Assembly (NCBI GenBank): GCA_045590535.1
Contig: JAZNRE010000046.1
Coordinates: 1 to 49,374, forward strand
Reading direction: 5' to 3'
Origin: UMGS755 sp045590535
GTDB lineage: Bacteria; Bacillota; Clostridia; UBA1381; UBA9506
DNA length: 49,374 nt
In this document: piece after piece, positions 33,809-42,250 of the stretch
Layout: each line of letters starts with the position of its first letter
Numbering within the stretch: position 1 is the first letter of the stretch
The notes under the pieces: generated by a model
What the model was told of the DNA's origin: nothing
The model's database searches: none
What the model saw: only the letters and a program-made list of their open reading frames with translations
Program-made: the position numbers and the translations under genes

Positions 33809-34438
33809 ATGGCACGTTATACAGGAGCAGTGTGCAGACTTTGCCGTAGAGAAGGCCAAAAGCTGTTCTTAAAAGGTGAACGCTGTTACACTGGAAAATG
33901 CGGATTCGATAGAAGAAGTTATGCTCCCGGCATGCATGGCCAGGGCAGAAAAAAGCTGTCTGAGTACGGCGTACAGCTGAGAGAAAAACAAAAGGCCAGA
34001 AGATATTATGGCGTTTTGGAATCTCAGTTTGAAAAATATTTTGAAATGGCTAACAAGATGAAGGGTATCACCGGTGAAAACCTGCTGACCATTTTGGAAA
34101 GCAGATTGGACAATGTGGTATATCGTTTAGGTTTTGCTCTGTCAAGACCTGAAGCTCGTCAGCTTGTTACCCATGGCCACTTTACCGTTAATGGTAAAAA
34201 GGTTAACATCCCGTCTTTCCTCGTTAACCCCGGCGATGTGATTGCAATCTGCGAAAAGAGCAGAAGCAGCGCAAAAATCAAAGAGGTTGTGGAAAAGACA
34301 GAATCCAGAATCATCCCCAAGTGGCTTGACCTGGATCGCAACACGCTTTCCGGTAAGGTATTAACCCTTGCACAGCGTGATGACATCGATTTAGAGCTGG
34401 AAGAGCACTTAATCGTCGAGTTGTATTCAAAGAACTAA
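33809..34438 (+). CDS. rpsD: 30S ribosomal protein S4, zinc type
   Basis: This 209-residue protein has an N-terminal four-cysteine cluster (CRLC ... CYTGKC) and an S4 RNA-binding domain (NVVYRLGFALSRPEARQLVTHG). S4 nucleates 30S assembly. In several bacteria it represses its own operon. A 222-base non-coding spacer follows. Confidence 0.97.
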   Translation: MARYTGAVCRLCRREGQKLFLKGERCYTGKCGFDRRSYAPGMHGQGRKKLSEYGVQLREKQKARRYYGVLESQFEKYFEMANKMKGITGENLLTILESRLDNVVYRLGFALSRPEARQLVTHGHFTVNGKKVNIPSFLVNPGDVIAICEKSRSSAKIKEVVEKTESRIIPKWLDLDRNTLSGKVLTLAQRDDIDLELEEHLIVELYSKN

Positions 34439-34553
34439 TGGACCTTTTGTTCTCTGCCCCGGTGGCAAATCCCTTTGGTTTGCAGCTTTTTCATTTGAAG
34501 AAGCGAAAGGGGCGGCAGGCAAAAATCGTTGGTTTTATGGAACCAAACCTAAG

Positions 34554-34601
34554 AAAGTGTTCGGTGCGCGACCATCGAAACACGCGAAAGAACACTTTTT
34601 T
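34554..34601 (+). terminator. Terminator-like structure between rpsD and rpoA
   Basis: AAAGTGTTC pairs with GAACACTTT around a loop of about 27 bases and is followed by more T residues (34599-34601). It lies in the 222-base gap before rpoA. Since rpoA and rplQ should still be transcribed, it may act as a partial terminator or attenuator. No other gene is seen in the gap. Confidence 0.45.
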
Positions 34602-34660
34602 GTTGGTGGAAGCAAGCAGACGCTTCTTCTATACAATAAAAAAGAGGGAGGGTTTAGTCT

Positions 34661-35611
34661 ATGTTGGAAATTGAAAAACCAAATGTTGAGTGTTTGGAGC
34701 TTTCTCCGGATGGAAAGTATGGAAAATTTACAGCTGAGCCGCTGGAACGCGGTTATGGCACAACCCTGGGTAACTCTTTGAGAAGAATGCTTTTGTCGTC
34801 TCTGCCGGGTGCAGCAGCGACCAGCGTTAAAATCGACGGAGTGCTCCATGAATTTTCCACAATTCCGGGCGTTAAAGAGGATGTAACGGAGATTATTCTT
34901 AATATCAAACAAATTGCCGTTAAGCTTCATTGCGACACACCGAAGGTTGTGTATATCGAAATGGAAGGCGAAGGCGAGATTAAAGCCGGCGACATTAAGC
35001 TGGATTCTGATATTGAGATTTTCAACCCCGATCTTCACATTGCCACACTTAACAAGGACGCGAAGCTTTACATGGAAATTACCTTCTGCAAAGGCAGAGG
35101 TTATGTTTCAGCTGAACGGAATAAGCAGCTCAACCAAAACATCATTGGCGTGATTCCTGTGGATTCCATTTATACACCTGTTCACCGTGTTAACTATGTT
35201 GTAGAAAACACTCGTGTTGGACAGATTACCGATTATGACAAGCTCACACTGGAAGTTTGGACCGATGGCTCCATTCGTCCTGATGAAGCAGTGAGCCTGG
35301 CCGCTAAAATCATTAACGAGCATTTAATGCAGTTCATCGACTTGTCTGAAGAAGCAAAGAATGCCGAAATTATGATTGAAAAGGAAGAAGGCAAAAAGGA
35401 AAAAGTTCTGGAAATGACCATCGAAGAGCTGGATCTTTCCGTTCGTTCCTACAACTGCTTGAAGAGAGCCGGTATCAATACGGTTGAAGATTTGACCAAG
35501 CGTACTGAAGAAGACATGGTTAAGGTTCGTAACCTGGGCCGCAAGTCTTTAGAAGAAGTGATTGAAAAGCTTCATGGCTTGGGTCAGACCTTTGCTAAAA
35601 AAGAAGATTAA
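34661..35611 (+). CDS. rpoA: RNA polymerase alpha subunit
   Basis: This 316-residue protein has the N-terminal assembly domain (RGYGTTLGNSLRRMLLSSLPGAA) and the C-terminal DNA- and activator-binding domain (LDLSVRSYNCLKRAGINTVEDL). It scaffolds polymerase assembly. GAGGGAGGG lies before the ATG. It is separated from rplQ by 106 bases. Confidence 0.98.
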   Translation: MLEIEKPNVECLELSPDGKYGKFTAEPLERGYGTTLGNSLRRMLLSSLPGAAATSVKIDGVLHEFSTIPGVKEDVTEIILNIKQIAVKLHCDTPKVVYIEMEGEGEIKAGDIKLDSDIEIFNPDLHIATLNKDAKLYMEITFCKGRGYVSAERNKQLNQNIIGVIPVDSIYTPVHRVNYVVENTRVGQITDYDKLTLEVWTDGSIRPDEAVSLAAKIINEHLMQFIDLSEEAKNAEIMIEKEEGKKEKVLEMTIEELDLSVRSYNCLKRAGINTVEDLTKRTEEDMVKVRNLGRKSLEEVIEKLHGLGQTFAKKED

Positions 35612-35717
35612 GCTTCGTAATTTGATAGGAATAAAAACCACTTTGGCAGGTTTTATCTTTAAAGTAGCTTGACTACGGAACCTGCTGAATCAAACCGATT
35701 AAAAGGAGGGCAATAAG

Positions 35718-36062
35718 ATGCCGGGAACAAGAAAACTCGGTCGTCCTACCGACCAGAGAAATGCAATGCTTAGAAACCTTGTCACCTCTCTTTTAGAGAA
35801 CGGCCGCGTTGAAACAACACTGGCCCGTGCTAAGGAAACCAGAAGCATGGCAGAAAAAATGATTACACTGGGTAAGGATAATACCCTTGCATCCAGAAGA
35901 AGTGCTCTCGCTTATGTTATGAAGAAGAGCGTGGTATATAAGCTGTTTGAAGAAATCGCACCCAAATATGCGGAGCGTAACGGCGGTTATACCAGAATCA
36001 TCAAGGCCGGCCCCAGACGCGGTGATGCTGCTGAAATGGCAATCATCGAGCTGGTTGACTAA
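35718..36062 (+). CDS. rplQ: 50S ribosomal protein L17
   Basis: This 114-residue protein (RKLGRPTDQRNAMLRNLVTSLL ... AAEMAIIELVD) binds near the tunnel exit. It is the last gene of the superoperon and is followed by a clear terminator. In many Firmicutes the next genes are ecfA1-ecfA2-ecfT and truA; here a heat-shock gene follows instead. Confidence 0.97.
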   Translation: MPGTRKLGRPTDQRNAMLRNLVTSLLENGRVETTLARAKETRSMAEKMITLGKDNTLASRRSALAYVMKKSVVYKLFEEIAPKYAERNGGYTRIIKAGPRRGDAAEMAIIELVD

Positions 36063-36079
36063 GGCTTTGCATAAAAATG

Positions 36080-36114
36080 GCTGCTTCCATTATGGAGGCA
36101 GCTGTTTTTGTTTT
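36080..36114 (+). terminator. Rho-independent terminator of the ribosomal superoperon
   Basis: A 10-bp stem GCTGCTTCCA / TGGAGGCAGC (one G-U pair) with a TTA loop is followed by TGTTTTTGTTTT, 17 bases after rplQ. Confidence 0.88.
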
Positions 36115-36161
36115 ATGGGAAAAACCGGAACACCTTAATTGTAAAAGAAATGTTAACGGCC

Positions 36162-36189
36162 TTGACAAACGGGAAAAATGTGGTACAAT
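36162..36189 (+). promoter_or_regulatory. Promoter of htpG
   Basis: TTGACA and TACAAT are separated by 16 bases. The predicted start near 36196 falls inside the CIRCE operator. Confidence 0.85.
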
Positions 36190-36193
36190 AATA

Positions 36194-36220
36194 TTAGCAC
36201 TCTAATGACGGGAGTGCTAA
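36194..36220 (+). promoter_or_regulatory. CIRCE heat-shock operator (HrcA site)
   Basis: TTAGCACTC, nine bases, then GAGTGCTAA is an exact match to the CIRCE consensus bound by HrcA. It covers the transcription start of htpG, so HrcA should repress the gene until heat stress. Confidence 0.95.
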
Positions 36221-36244
36221 ATTTTATTTTTGGAGGCGGCTTGA

Positions 36245-38125
36245 GTGACCAAAAAAGCATTTAAATCTGAATCAAAACGATTGCTGGAATTGATGATTAA
36301 TTCCATTTACACACACAAAGAAATTTTTCTGCGTGAGCTGATTTCAAACGCCAGTGATGCTATGGACAAGCTTTATTATAAAACCCTGTCTGATGAGAAC
36401 CTGAGCTTTAACCGTGACGACTTTTTTATCCGTATTGATGCGGATAAGGAAAAAAGAACGCTGATCGTTTGTGATACCGGTATTGGTATGACCAAAGAGG
36501 AGTTGGAAGAAAACCTGGGCACCATTGCCAAAAGCGGCTCCCTGCAGTTTAAAAAGGACAATGAAAAGCTGGAGGATGTGGACATTATCGGCCAGTTTGG
36601 CGTTGGTTTTTATTCTGCCTTTATGATTGCCGACAAGGTAACCGTTACAAGCCGGGCCTTAGGCGCAAATGAGGCCTATATATGGGAAGCCGAGGACACA
36701 GAGGGTTACACCATTGGGCCAGCAGAAAAAGAGAGTGTGGGCACCGAAATTGTTTTATATTTGAAAGAAAACACAGAGGATGAGCAGTATGACGAATTTT
36801 TAGATGAATATCGCCTGCGCTCAATTGTGAAAAAATATTCTGACTACATTCGCTATCCCATTTTGATGGAAGTGACCAAAGAAAGACCTAAAGAGGATAA
36901 CAAAGAAGAATTTGAGACATATAAAGAGCTTGAAACCTTAAACTCTATGGTTCCCATCTGGAAAAAGGCAAAGTCAGAGCTTAGCGATGAAGACTATAAC
37001 GGATTTTATAAAGACAAGTTCTTTGACTTTGAAAATCCTCTGTCGGTCATTCACACAAGCGCCGACGGTATTACCAGCTACACCGCTCTATTATATATTC
37101 CCGCCCATGCGCCCTATGACTATTACACAAAGGATTTTGAAAAGGGACTGGGGCTTTATACAAACGGCGTGATGATTATGGATAAATGCGCCGAGCTTTT
37201 GCCCGATTGTTTCCGTTTTGTGAAGGGTCTTGTGGATTCGGCTGACCTTTCTTTAAACATCTCCCGTGAAATTTTGCAGCACGACCGTCAACTTAAAACC
37301 ATTGCCAACCACTTGCAAAAGAAAATTAAGAGTGAGCTTGCTGCCATGCTGAAAAATGACAGAGAAAAATATGAGGTTTTCTATAAAAACTTTGCCCGTC
37401 AGCTGAAATTTGGCATTTATGATAATTTCGGTCGAGACAAGGAGCTGCTTTGCGACTTGCTCATGTTTTATTCTTCGGCTGAAAAGAAAATGGTTACCCT
37501 GTCTGAATATGTTTCCCGCATGAAGGAGGACCAGAAATATATTTATTATGCCAGTGGCGAAAGCATTGAGAAAATTGATAAGCTGCCCCAGACAGAGTTG
37601 GTTGCCGAGCGTGGCTGCGAAATTTTATATCTCACCGAGGATGTAGACGAATTTGCTCTTCAAATGCTGCATACCTATGAGGATAAAGAATTCAAATCCG
37701 TTTCTGCCGGCGATTTAGATATTGAAACCGAGGCGGAAAAGAAAGAGAACGAAAAGAAAAAAGAAGAAAACAAAGACCTCTTCTTGTTCTTAAAAGATGC
37801 CTTGGGCGACAAGGTTAAAGAGGTTCGTGCCTCTTCACGCCTTAAATCTCATCCGGTGTGCCTGACCAGTGACGGCGCTCTTTCCATTGAAATGGAAAAG
37901 ATTTTAAATGCCATGCCCACCGACCAGAAGGTTAAGGCAGAACGCATTTTAGAAATCAATGTGAATCACCCAATTTTTGAAAAGATTGTGGCTCTTCTGG
38001 AAAGCGACAAGGATAAGCTGAAGCAATATGCCGCTGTTTTATATGACAGTGCCCTGCTCATTGAAGGCCTAGCCATAGACGACCCGGTGGCATATACCAA
38101 CGCCATTTGTGAGCTGATGCAATAA
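36245..38125 (+). CDS. htpG: Hsp90-family chaperone HtpG
   Basis: This 626-residue cytosolic chaperone has the GHKL ATP-binding domain (NASDAMDKL, DTGIGMTKEEL, GQFGVGFYSAF), the middle domain (ISREILQHD) and the C-terminal dimerisation domain. It remodels client proteins with ATP. The GTG start follows TTGGAGG. Control by CIRCE contrasts with Bacillus subtilis, where htpG is not part of the HrcA regulon. Confidence 0.97.
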   Translation: MTKKAFKSESKRLLELMINSIYTHKEIFLRELISNASDAMDKLYYKTLSDENLSFNRDDFFIRIDADKEKRTLIVCDTGIGMTKEELEENLGTIAKSGSLQFKKDNEKLEDVDIIGQFGVGFYSAFMIADKVTVTSRALGANEAYIWEAEDTEGYTIGPAEKESVGTEIVLYLKENTEDEQYDEFLDEYRLRSIVKKYSDYIRYPILMEVTKERPKEDNKEEFETYKELETLNSMVPIWKKAKSELSDEDYNGFYKDKFFDFENPLSVIHTSADGITSYTALLYIPAHAPYDYYTKDFEKGLGLYTNGVMIMDKCAELLPDCFRFVKGLVDSADLSLNISREILQHDRQLKTIANHLQKKIKSELAAMLKNDREKYEVFYKNFARQLKFGIYDNFGRDKELLCDLLMFYSSAEKKMVTLSEYVSRMKEDQKYIYYASGESIEKIDKLPQTELVAERGCEILYLTEDVDEFALQMLHTYEDKEFKSVSAGDLDIETEAEKKENEKKKEENKDLFLFLKDALGDKVKEVRASSRLKSHPVCLTSDGALSIEMEKILNAMPTDQKVKAERILEINVNHPIFEKIVALLESDKDKLKQYAAVLYDSALLIEGLAIDDPVAYTNAICELMQ

Positions 38126-38136
38126 AGAAGATACGA

Positions 38137-38167
38137 AAAAGGGACTGCTTTAACTGCAGTCCCTTTT
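38137..38167 (+). terminator. Terminator after htpG
   Basis: GGGACTGC / GCAGTCCC, extended by A-T pairs and followed by TTTTATC, lies 15 bases after the stop. The A-run on the other side lets it also end the convergent minus-strand gene. Confidence 0.85.
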
Positions 38168-38187
38168 ATCATTGTTGCTGAATACGG

Positions 38188-38225
38188 TTGTAGGGGATGG
38201 AGTCTCTGACATCCCGTTTACAGAG
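38188..38225. repeat. Degenerate copy C of the intergenic palindrome
   Basis: TTGTAGGGG ... GTC ... GAC ... CCCGTTTACAGAG resembles the reverse complement of the copies at 129-164 and 15403-15438 with several changes. It lies between the htpG terminator and the convergent gene. Confidence 0.4.
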
Positions 38226-38269
38226 AGGGGAAATAGCTTTGAGATTAACCCCATAAATTATCGACCCCA

Positions 38270-38743
38270 TCACGGCAAAAAACGGCGGTCGAGGGGCAGC
38301 ATAAAGCCGTCTAAAGCGGTTGACATGATGTCGCCGCCAATGAGGGTGCCCTCATAAATTAGAAGATTGGCAAACACAGGGTCGTGAATTTCGTAAGGAA
38401 AGTTTGTGATGCGGTAGGTGTAGCACTCAATGTGCTTGCCACGGTAGCGTTCCAGGTTAAAGCCGCAGGGGGTTTGCAAGTGGTTATATTTTAGATAAAC
38501 GGCATCCAGCGGGTCGGGCACAAGTGCGGTGCGCCGGGCTTCGCTGCCCGGGTCGCAGGTCCAGCCATAACTTGTTAGGCAGTTAAGCCTTGCCTCTTGT
38601 GTTGTCAGGTCGTGGGTGTATGTATTGAGCCGCATCTCCCGCACAATCATTCTTCCCCACAAAAGAAACAAAAGCCCCAGCAAAAGAGCCAGTAAAATGC
38701 CGATTAGATTTTCTTTTAAAAATGTTTTCATAGTTTCCCTCAT
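38270..38743 (-). CDS. Single-pass membrane protein, DUF4830-like
   Basis: This 157-residue protein has one N-terminal membrane helix (about residues 12-30) and an extracytoplasmic domain containing LTSYGWTCDP, YNHLQTPCGFNLERYRGK, YTYRITNF and NLLIYEGTLIGGDIMSTALDGFM, which resemble DUF4830 domains of Clostridia. The function is unknown. It stands alone on the minus strand between htpG and the Xaa-Pro peptidase. The assignment rests on remembered family motifs. Confidence 0.65.
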   Translation of the reverse strand: MRETMKTFLKENLIGILLALLLGLLFLLWGRMIVREMRLNTYTHDLTTQEARLNCLTSYGWTCDPGSEARRTALVPDPLDAVYLKYNHLQTPCGFNLERYRGKHIECYTYRITNFPYEIHDPVFANLLIYEGTLIGGDIMSTALDGFMLPLDRRFLP

Positions 38744-38780
38744 GCTATGCTGAAATTATACTATTATCCTATGAAAACAG

Positions 38781-38809
38781 TTGAAAACATATGAAAAAAA
38801 TGATAAGAT
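38781..38809 (+). promoter_or_regulatory. Possible promoter of the Xaa-Pro peptidase gene
   Basis: TTGAAA and TAAGAT are separated by 17 bases, ending 24 bases before the GTG start. The match is moderate. Confidence 0.4.
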
Positions 38810-38832
38810 ATTGATAATAAGGAGGCGACGGC

Positions 38833-39888
38833 GTGTTTATAAAGCGAATTTGTGCTCTGCTTGCTTCAGCGGCGGCAGAGGTTGTTTATATTACCTCCCC
38901 GGAAAACCTGCGCTATTTCAGCGGTTTTACCGGCGGTGAGGGGGCACTTGTTTTGCGGAAGGATGAGCGATTTTTGCTCACAGATTCCCGCTATTTGTTG
39001 CAGGCGGCGGAAGAGGCGCCGGATTTTACCATTGTGGATGTGGCCAAAACAAAGGCCGTTGATTGCCTGTCGTCTTATCATCCCAAAACCGTAGCCTTTG
39101 AAGAAACGCATGTTTCAGCCGGGGATTATAAAAAGCTGTGCGAGAGCTTGCCTTCTTGCACATGGCTGGGCATTGATAAAGAAATTTTGTTGCAGCGGGC
39201 GGTGAAAGAGGAAGAAGAGCTTGCCAGCACCCGCAAAGCTGCACAGCTGGCCGATGAAGCCTTTTTGTCGGTTTTGCCTATGATTAAAAAAGAGGGCGTA
39301 ACAGAAAGAGACATTGCCCTGGCTTTAGAATGGAGCATGCGAAAAGGCGGCGCAGAGGCCCTTTCTTTTTCCATCATTTGTGCTTCGGGATATCGGTCGG
39401 CGCTGCCCCATGGGGTTGCCACGGAAAAGAAACTGGAAAAAGGTGATTTTGTCACCATGGATTTTGGATGCTTTTACAAAGGCTATGCCAGTGACATGAC
39501 CCGCACTGTGGTTGTGGGCAAGGCCACAGAGGAACAAAAAAAGGTTTATGAAACGGTGCTTTTGGCACAAGAGACGGCCCTTGGCCTTTTAAAACCCGGT
39601 CTTTTGTGCAAAGAGGCAGATGCTGCGGCAAGAGAAGTCATTAAAAAAGCCGGCTATGGTGCATATTTCACCCATTCTTTAGGCCACGGCACCGGGCTTT
39701 TGATACACGAACAGCCCACTCTGTCGCCCCGGTCGGAAGGGGTTTTGACTCCCGGCATGCTTGTCACGGTTGAGCCGGGTATTTACATTGAAAAATTTGG
39801 CGGCGTGCGCATTGAAGATTTGGTTTATATCACAGAGACGGGTTATGAAAATTTGACCCATAGCGATAAAAAACTTTTAGAGCTGTAG
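38833..39888 (+). CDS. Xaa-Pro aminopeptidase (M24B family)
   Basis: This 351-residue cytosolic peptidase removes N-terminal residues preceding proline. The N-terminal creatinase-like domain (residues 1-130) precedes the pita-bread fold with its metal ligands: two Asp in TMDFGCFYKGYASDMTRT, His in SLGHGTGLLIHEQP, Glu in TVEPGIYI and Glu in IEDLVYI. It starts at GTG 38833 after AAGGAGG. It could also be a prolidase-type (PepQ) enzyme; the motifs do not separate these. comM follows 36 bases later. Confidence 0.9.
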   Translation: MFIKRICALLASAAAEVVYITSPENLRYFSGFTGGEGALVLRKDERFLLTDSRYLLQAAEEAPDFTIVDVAKTKAVDCLSSYHPKTVAFEETHVSAGDYKKLCESLPSCTWLGIDKEILLQRAVKEEEELASTRKAAQLADEAFLSVLPMIKKEGVTERDIALALEWSMRKGGAEALSFSIICASGYRSALPHGVATEKKLEKGDFVTMDFGCFYKGYASDMTRTVVVGKATEEQKKVYETVLLAQETALGLLKPGLLCKEADAAAREVIKKAGYGAYFTHSLGHGTGLLIHEQPTLSPRSEGVLTPGMLVTVEPGIYIEKFGGVRIEDLVYITETGYENLTHSDKKLLEL

Positions 39889-39924
39889 ACAATTGAGTGA
39901 AAGACAGCCGAAAGGGAGAAAAGA

Positions 39925-40587
39925 ATGATTGCAAAAATTAAAAGCTGCGGCCTTTTAGGCATTGACGGATATATTGTTGAAGTCGAAACCGACATTTCTA
40001 ACGGTATGCCGGCCTTTGATGTGGTTGGCTTGCCGGATGCAGCGGTGAAAGAATCACGGGAAAGGGTGCGCTCTGCCATGAAAAACTCCGAGTTGAGCTT
40101 TCCCCAAAAGCGCATCACGGTGAACCTGGCGCCGGCGCACATCCGCAAAGAAGGACCTTTTTATGATTTGCCCATTTGCCTGGGCCTGCTTAGAAGCTCC
40201 GGTCAGCTGCCCGGTGAGGAGCCGGACGAATATTTGTTTTTGGGTGAGCTTTCATTAAACGGCACCCTGCGCCCGGTAACCGGTGCGTTGCCCATGGTGC
40301 TTTGTGCGGCACAGGCAGGCATTAAAAAGGTTATTTTGCCCCAAGAAAATGCTTTAGAAGCTGCAGTTGTAACCGATGTTGAGGTGTATCCCGCACGGAC
40401 ATTGGGGCAGATTATGGCGCACTTTTTAAACATTGAGAGATTAAACCGTGTTACCGTTCAAATTGAAGATATTTTTCAGGAGCAAGCCACAGAGGGCCCC
40501 GATTTTTCCGATGTGCGGGGACAGGAGAGCGTAAAAAGAGCCCTTGAGGTAGCCGCCGCCGGCGGACACAATGTCCTTATATTATAA
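39925..40587 (+). pseudogene. comM: comM/yifB, 5' fragment (interrupted)
   Basis: The first 217 codons of a ComM/YifB-family AAA ATPase are intact: FDVVGLPDAAVKESRERVRSAM in the Lon-like N-terminal domain and DFSDVRGQESVKRALEVAAAGGHNV leading into the Walker A region. At the codons for V-L the frame runs into foreign sequence and stops at 40587. The gene resumes at 46323 with LLIGSPGSGKTMLA. ComM is a hexameric helicase that promotes branch migration of incoming DNA during transformation in gamma-proteobacteria. The fragment lacks all ATPase motifs and should be inactive. Confidence 0.93.
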
Positions 40588-40601
40588 TACAATACCACGG
40601 A
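40556..40601. other. attL: left junction of the comM element
   Basis: Host sequence (GGACACAATGTC) meets the CT core at 40576-40577, followed by the element arm TATATTATAAT-ACAATACCA ending at 40597. With the right junction it rebuilds attP and attB as described for attR. Confidence 0.88.
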
Positions 40602-40632
40602 GACAAAGGCGCCCGAGAGGGCGTCTTTTGTC
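40602..40632. other. Hairpin just inside the left end
   Basis: GACAAAGGCGCCC pairs with GGGCGTCTTTTGTC with one interruption. It lies five bases inside the attP arm and could stop host transcription from the comM promoter from entering the element. Confidence 0.5.
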
Positions 40633-40647
40633 GTTATACGAGACCTT

Positions 40648-40686
40648 TTTTCTTAATATAATATATAAATATATTATTTAAGAAAA
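40648..40686. repeat. AT-rich 39-bp palindrome
   Basis: Arms TTTTCTTAA / TTAAGAAAA enclose an almost palindromic AT-only centre. The pairing extends weakly outwards to GACCT / AGGTC. It could be a single-strand origin or protein binding site of the replicon; nothing here codes. Confidence 0.55.
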
Positions 40687-40734
40687 TACGAAAGGTCGAG
40701 GATATAACGAGGAACGGAAAACGATGGACGGAAA

Positions 40735-40922
40735 AAACAACAACGAGAAAGATGAAACAAGAAAGTCGAAGAAATCGGGATTTCAAGAATTTCGACGGAT
40801 TATCTTTTGAGTATCAACAAAGAAAGAGGAAAAGAACAACAACGAGAAAAATGAAACGAGAAGGATTTGAAAAATGACAATTTTTCAAGAGTTCGAAGTT
40901 TTCTTTTTTTGAGTATTTAGAA
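40735..40922 (+). repeat. Two imperfect direct repeats of about 90-100 bp
   Basis: Units at about 40735-40821 and 40834-40922 share ACAACAACGAGAAA-ATGAAAC-AGAA, a hairpin-forming middle (AATTTCGA-type and TTGAAAAAT/ATTTTTCAA) and TCTTTT(T)GAGTAT at the end. A possible 28-codon frame (40724-40810) is present in the first unit but not kept in the second. The 40588-41108 region otherwise has no gene; small RNAs or single-strand origin elements are possible. Confidence 0.5.
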
Positions 40923-40958
40923 TATGGAGAAACGGACGGAACGGACGCTTCTCCATAT
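40922..40958. repeat. Inverted repeat with ACGGACG loop
   Basis: Perfect 10-bp arms ATATGGAGAA / TTCTCCATAT enclose a 17-base loop containing ACGGACG twice. A second small stem, CCTTGA / TCAAGG followed by a T run, lies at about 40992-41022. Confidence 0.55.
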
Positions 40959-41108
40959 AATCCCGAACTCAATCAAAAGAAAACGAAAAAGTCCTTGACT
41001 TAATCAAGGCGCAAATTTTTTTGGGTTTATGCCCTTTTGTCCTGACTCTGACGAGTCAAAAAAAGTGGTTTTAGTCTTAACAAATACATCGAAAGGAGGT
41101 TTTCAAAA

Positions 41109-42023
41109 ATGGGAAGAAATTCAAAAAATATCAAAATACAATTAAATCGAAAAATTGATGAAATGCTCCGTCTTGGAGAAAAGAAAGTCAAGGACGACCC
41201 GACGAACTCGAACCGAGTCAAAGGAATCCACTCCGCACAAACGGCGGAGACTTATCGAAAAACAATCAATCAATTCGGAGATTATCTCAAACGAGAAAAT
41301 GTTCGAAATATCTCCGATATTACAAGGGAACATATTCAAGGATTTTTCGGAGAACGAGGAGACCGCTCCGCATATACTCATTCGAAAGACTTGGCGGCAA
41401 TCAATAAAGTTTTAGATTCTCGATATACAGTCCGAGAACTTGGACTTCCTTCCCGTTCTTATCGTGATATTTCAAACAATCGAGGATTAGCTGAAAGAGA
41501 CACATCTTTCGCCCTTCGAAATCGTGAGTCTTTGGATTTTGCTCGTTCGACGGGTATTCGAAGAGAGTCCTTCGAAAGAATAACTCCCCGAGACTTTATC
41601 CGAGACCGAGAAGGACTCGTCCTCGGCGTGCACGTAATCGAAAAAGGGGGACGAGAAAGAAACGCCGTCGTCTTGGAACAAGACCGCCCCCGAATAACTG
41701 AACTCGTCAATCAAGCAATCGAACGAAACGGATATGATTCTCCTTTTTTGAAAGAACCCGATTCAAACGCAAATCCGCACTCCTGCCGTCGAGAATATGC
41801 TCAACAATTATATAGAGATTTAGTCGAAGCACGAGAAGACGGTCGAGATTATTATCAAGGATATAGAGAACAATTCATCAACGAAAGGACCCTTTCTCAA
41901 AAAGTTGATTCTTATCGTTCGAAGACCGTCCACGGATATAGTCGTCAAATTATGGGAGAAGTCTCTCAAAATCTCGGTCATAATCGAATTGATGTCGTTT
42001 TATATCATTATTTGAAAATGTAA
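41109..42023 (+). CDS. Tyrosine-recombinase-like protein of the element
   Basis: This 304-residue protein has the layout of a tyrosine recombinase: a SAM-like core-binding domain (TAETYRKTINQFGDYLKRENV, about 45-65) and a catalytic domain with candidate residues R151/R152 (TGIRRESF), K179 (VIEKGGRERNAVV), H224-x-x-R227 (PHSCRREYAQ), H291 (NLGHNR) and Y299 or Y301 (VVLYHYLKM) at the very end. All five catalytic positions are present, so it may be active, perhaps in resolving multimers of the circular form. It is the first gene of the element, after AAAGGAGG. An integrase role is less likely because a serine recombinase lies at the attachment end. Confidence 0.75.
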   Translation: MGRNSKNIKIQLNRKIDEMLRLGEKKVKDDPTNSNRVKGIHSAQTAETYRKTINQFGDYLKRENVRNISDITREHIQGFFGERGDRSAYTHSKDLAAINKVLDSRYTVRELGLPSRSYRDISNNRGLAERDTSFALRNRESLDFARSTGIRRESFERITPRDFIRDREGLVLGVHVIEKGGRERNAVVLEQDRPRITELVNQAIERNGYDSPFLKEPDSNANPHSCRREYAQQLYRDLVEAREDGRDYYQGYREQFINERTLSQKVDSYRSKTVHGYSRQIMGEVSQNLGHNRIDVVLYHYLKM

Positions 42024-42037
42024 AGGAGGAAATCAAA

Positions 42038-42250
42038 ATGAAAGATTTTTCAAAAATGTCAAATATTTCGCTCGTTCAAGAACTCGGAGACCGTGCTTTC
42101 TCTTTCGGTCAAAGAATTGAACTTTCTTCAAGCGGTATAAATGCCCCCATTCCTTTTGACGAATATCTTCTTCGTCGAAGTGAGGTCGAAGCATTAAAAA
42201 GAGAAATAATCGAAAGACTTGAAATCAAAGAAAGGAGTCGAGAAAATTGA
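42038..42250 (+). CDS. Small element protein of 70 residues
   Basis: This hypothetical protein starts 14 bases after the tyrosine-recombinase-like gene with AAAGGAGGAA. It is charged and helical towards the end (RRSEVEALKREIIERLEIKERSREN). No family was recognised. Its stop overlaps the TTG start of the next small gene. It could be a copy-control protein or an excision factor; nothing in the sequence decides this. Confidence 0.65.
   Translation: MKDFSKMSNISLVQELGDRAFSFGQRIELSSSGINAPIPFDEYLLRRSEVEALKREIIERLEIKERSREN

Noticed and set aside
34438..34674. Open frame filling the rpsD-rpoA gap.
   Set aside because: It starts at the rpsD stop without a ribosome binding site, runs into rpoA out of frame and covers a terminator-like hairpin.
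41043..41058. TGACTC/GAGTCA hairpin as a terminator before the tyrosine-recombinase gene.
   Set aside because: It is followed by A residues on the plus strand, so it would not terminate in the direction of the genes; it may be a binding site.
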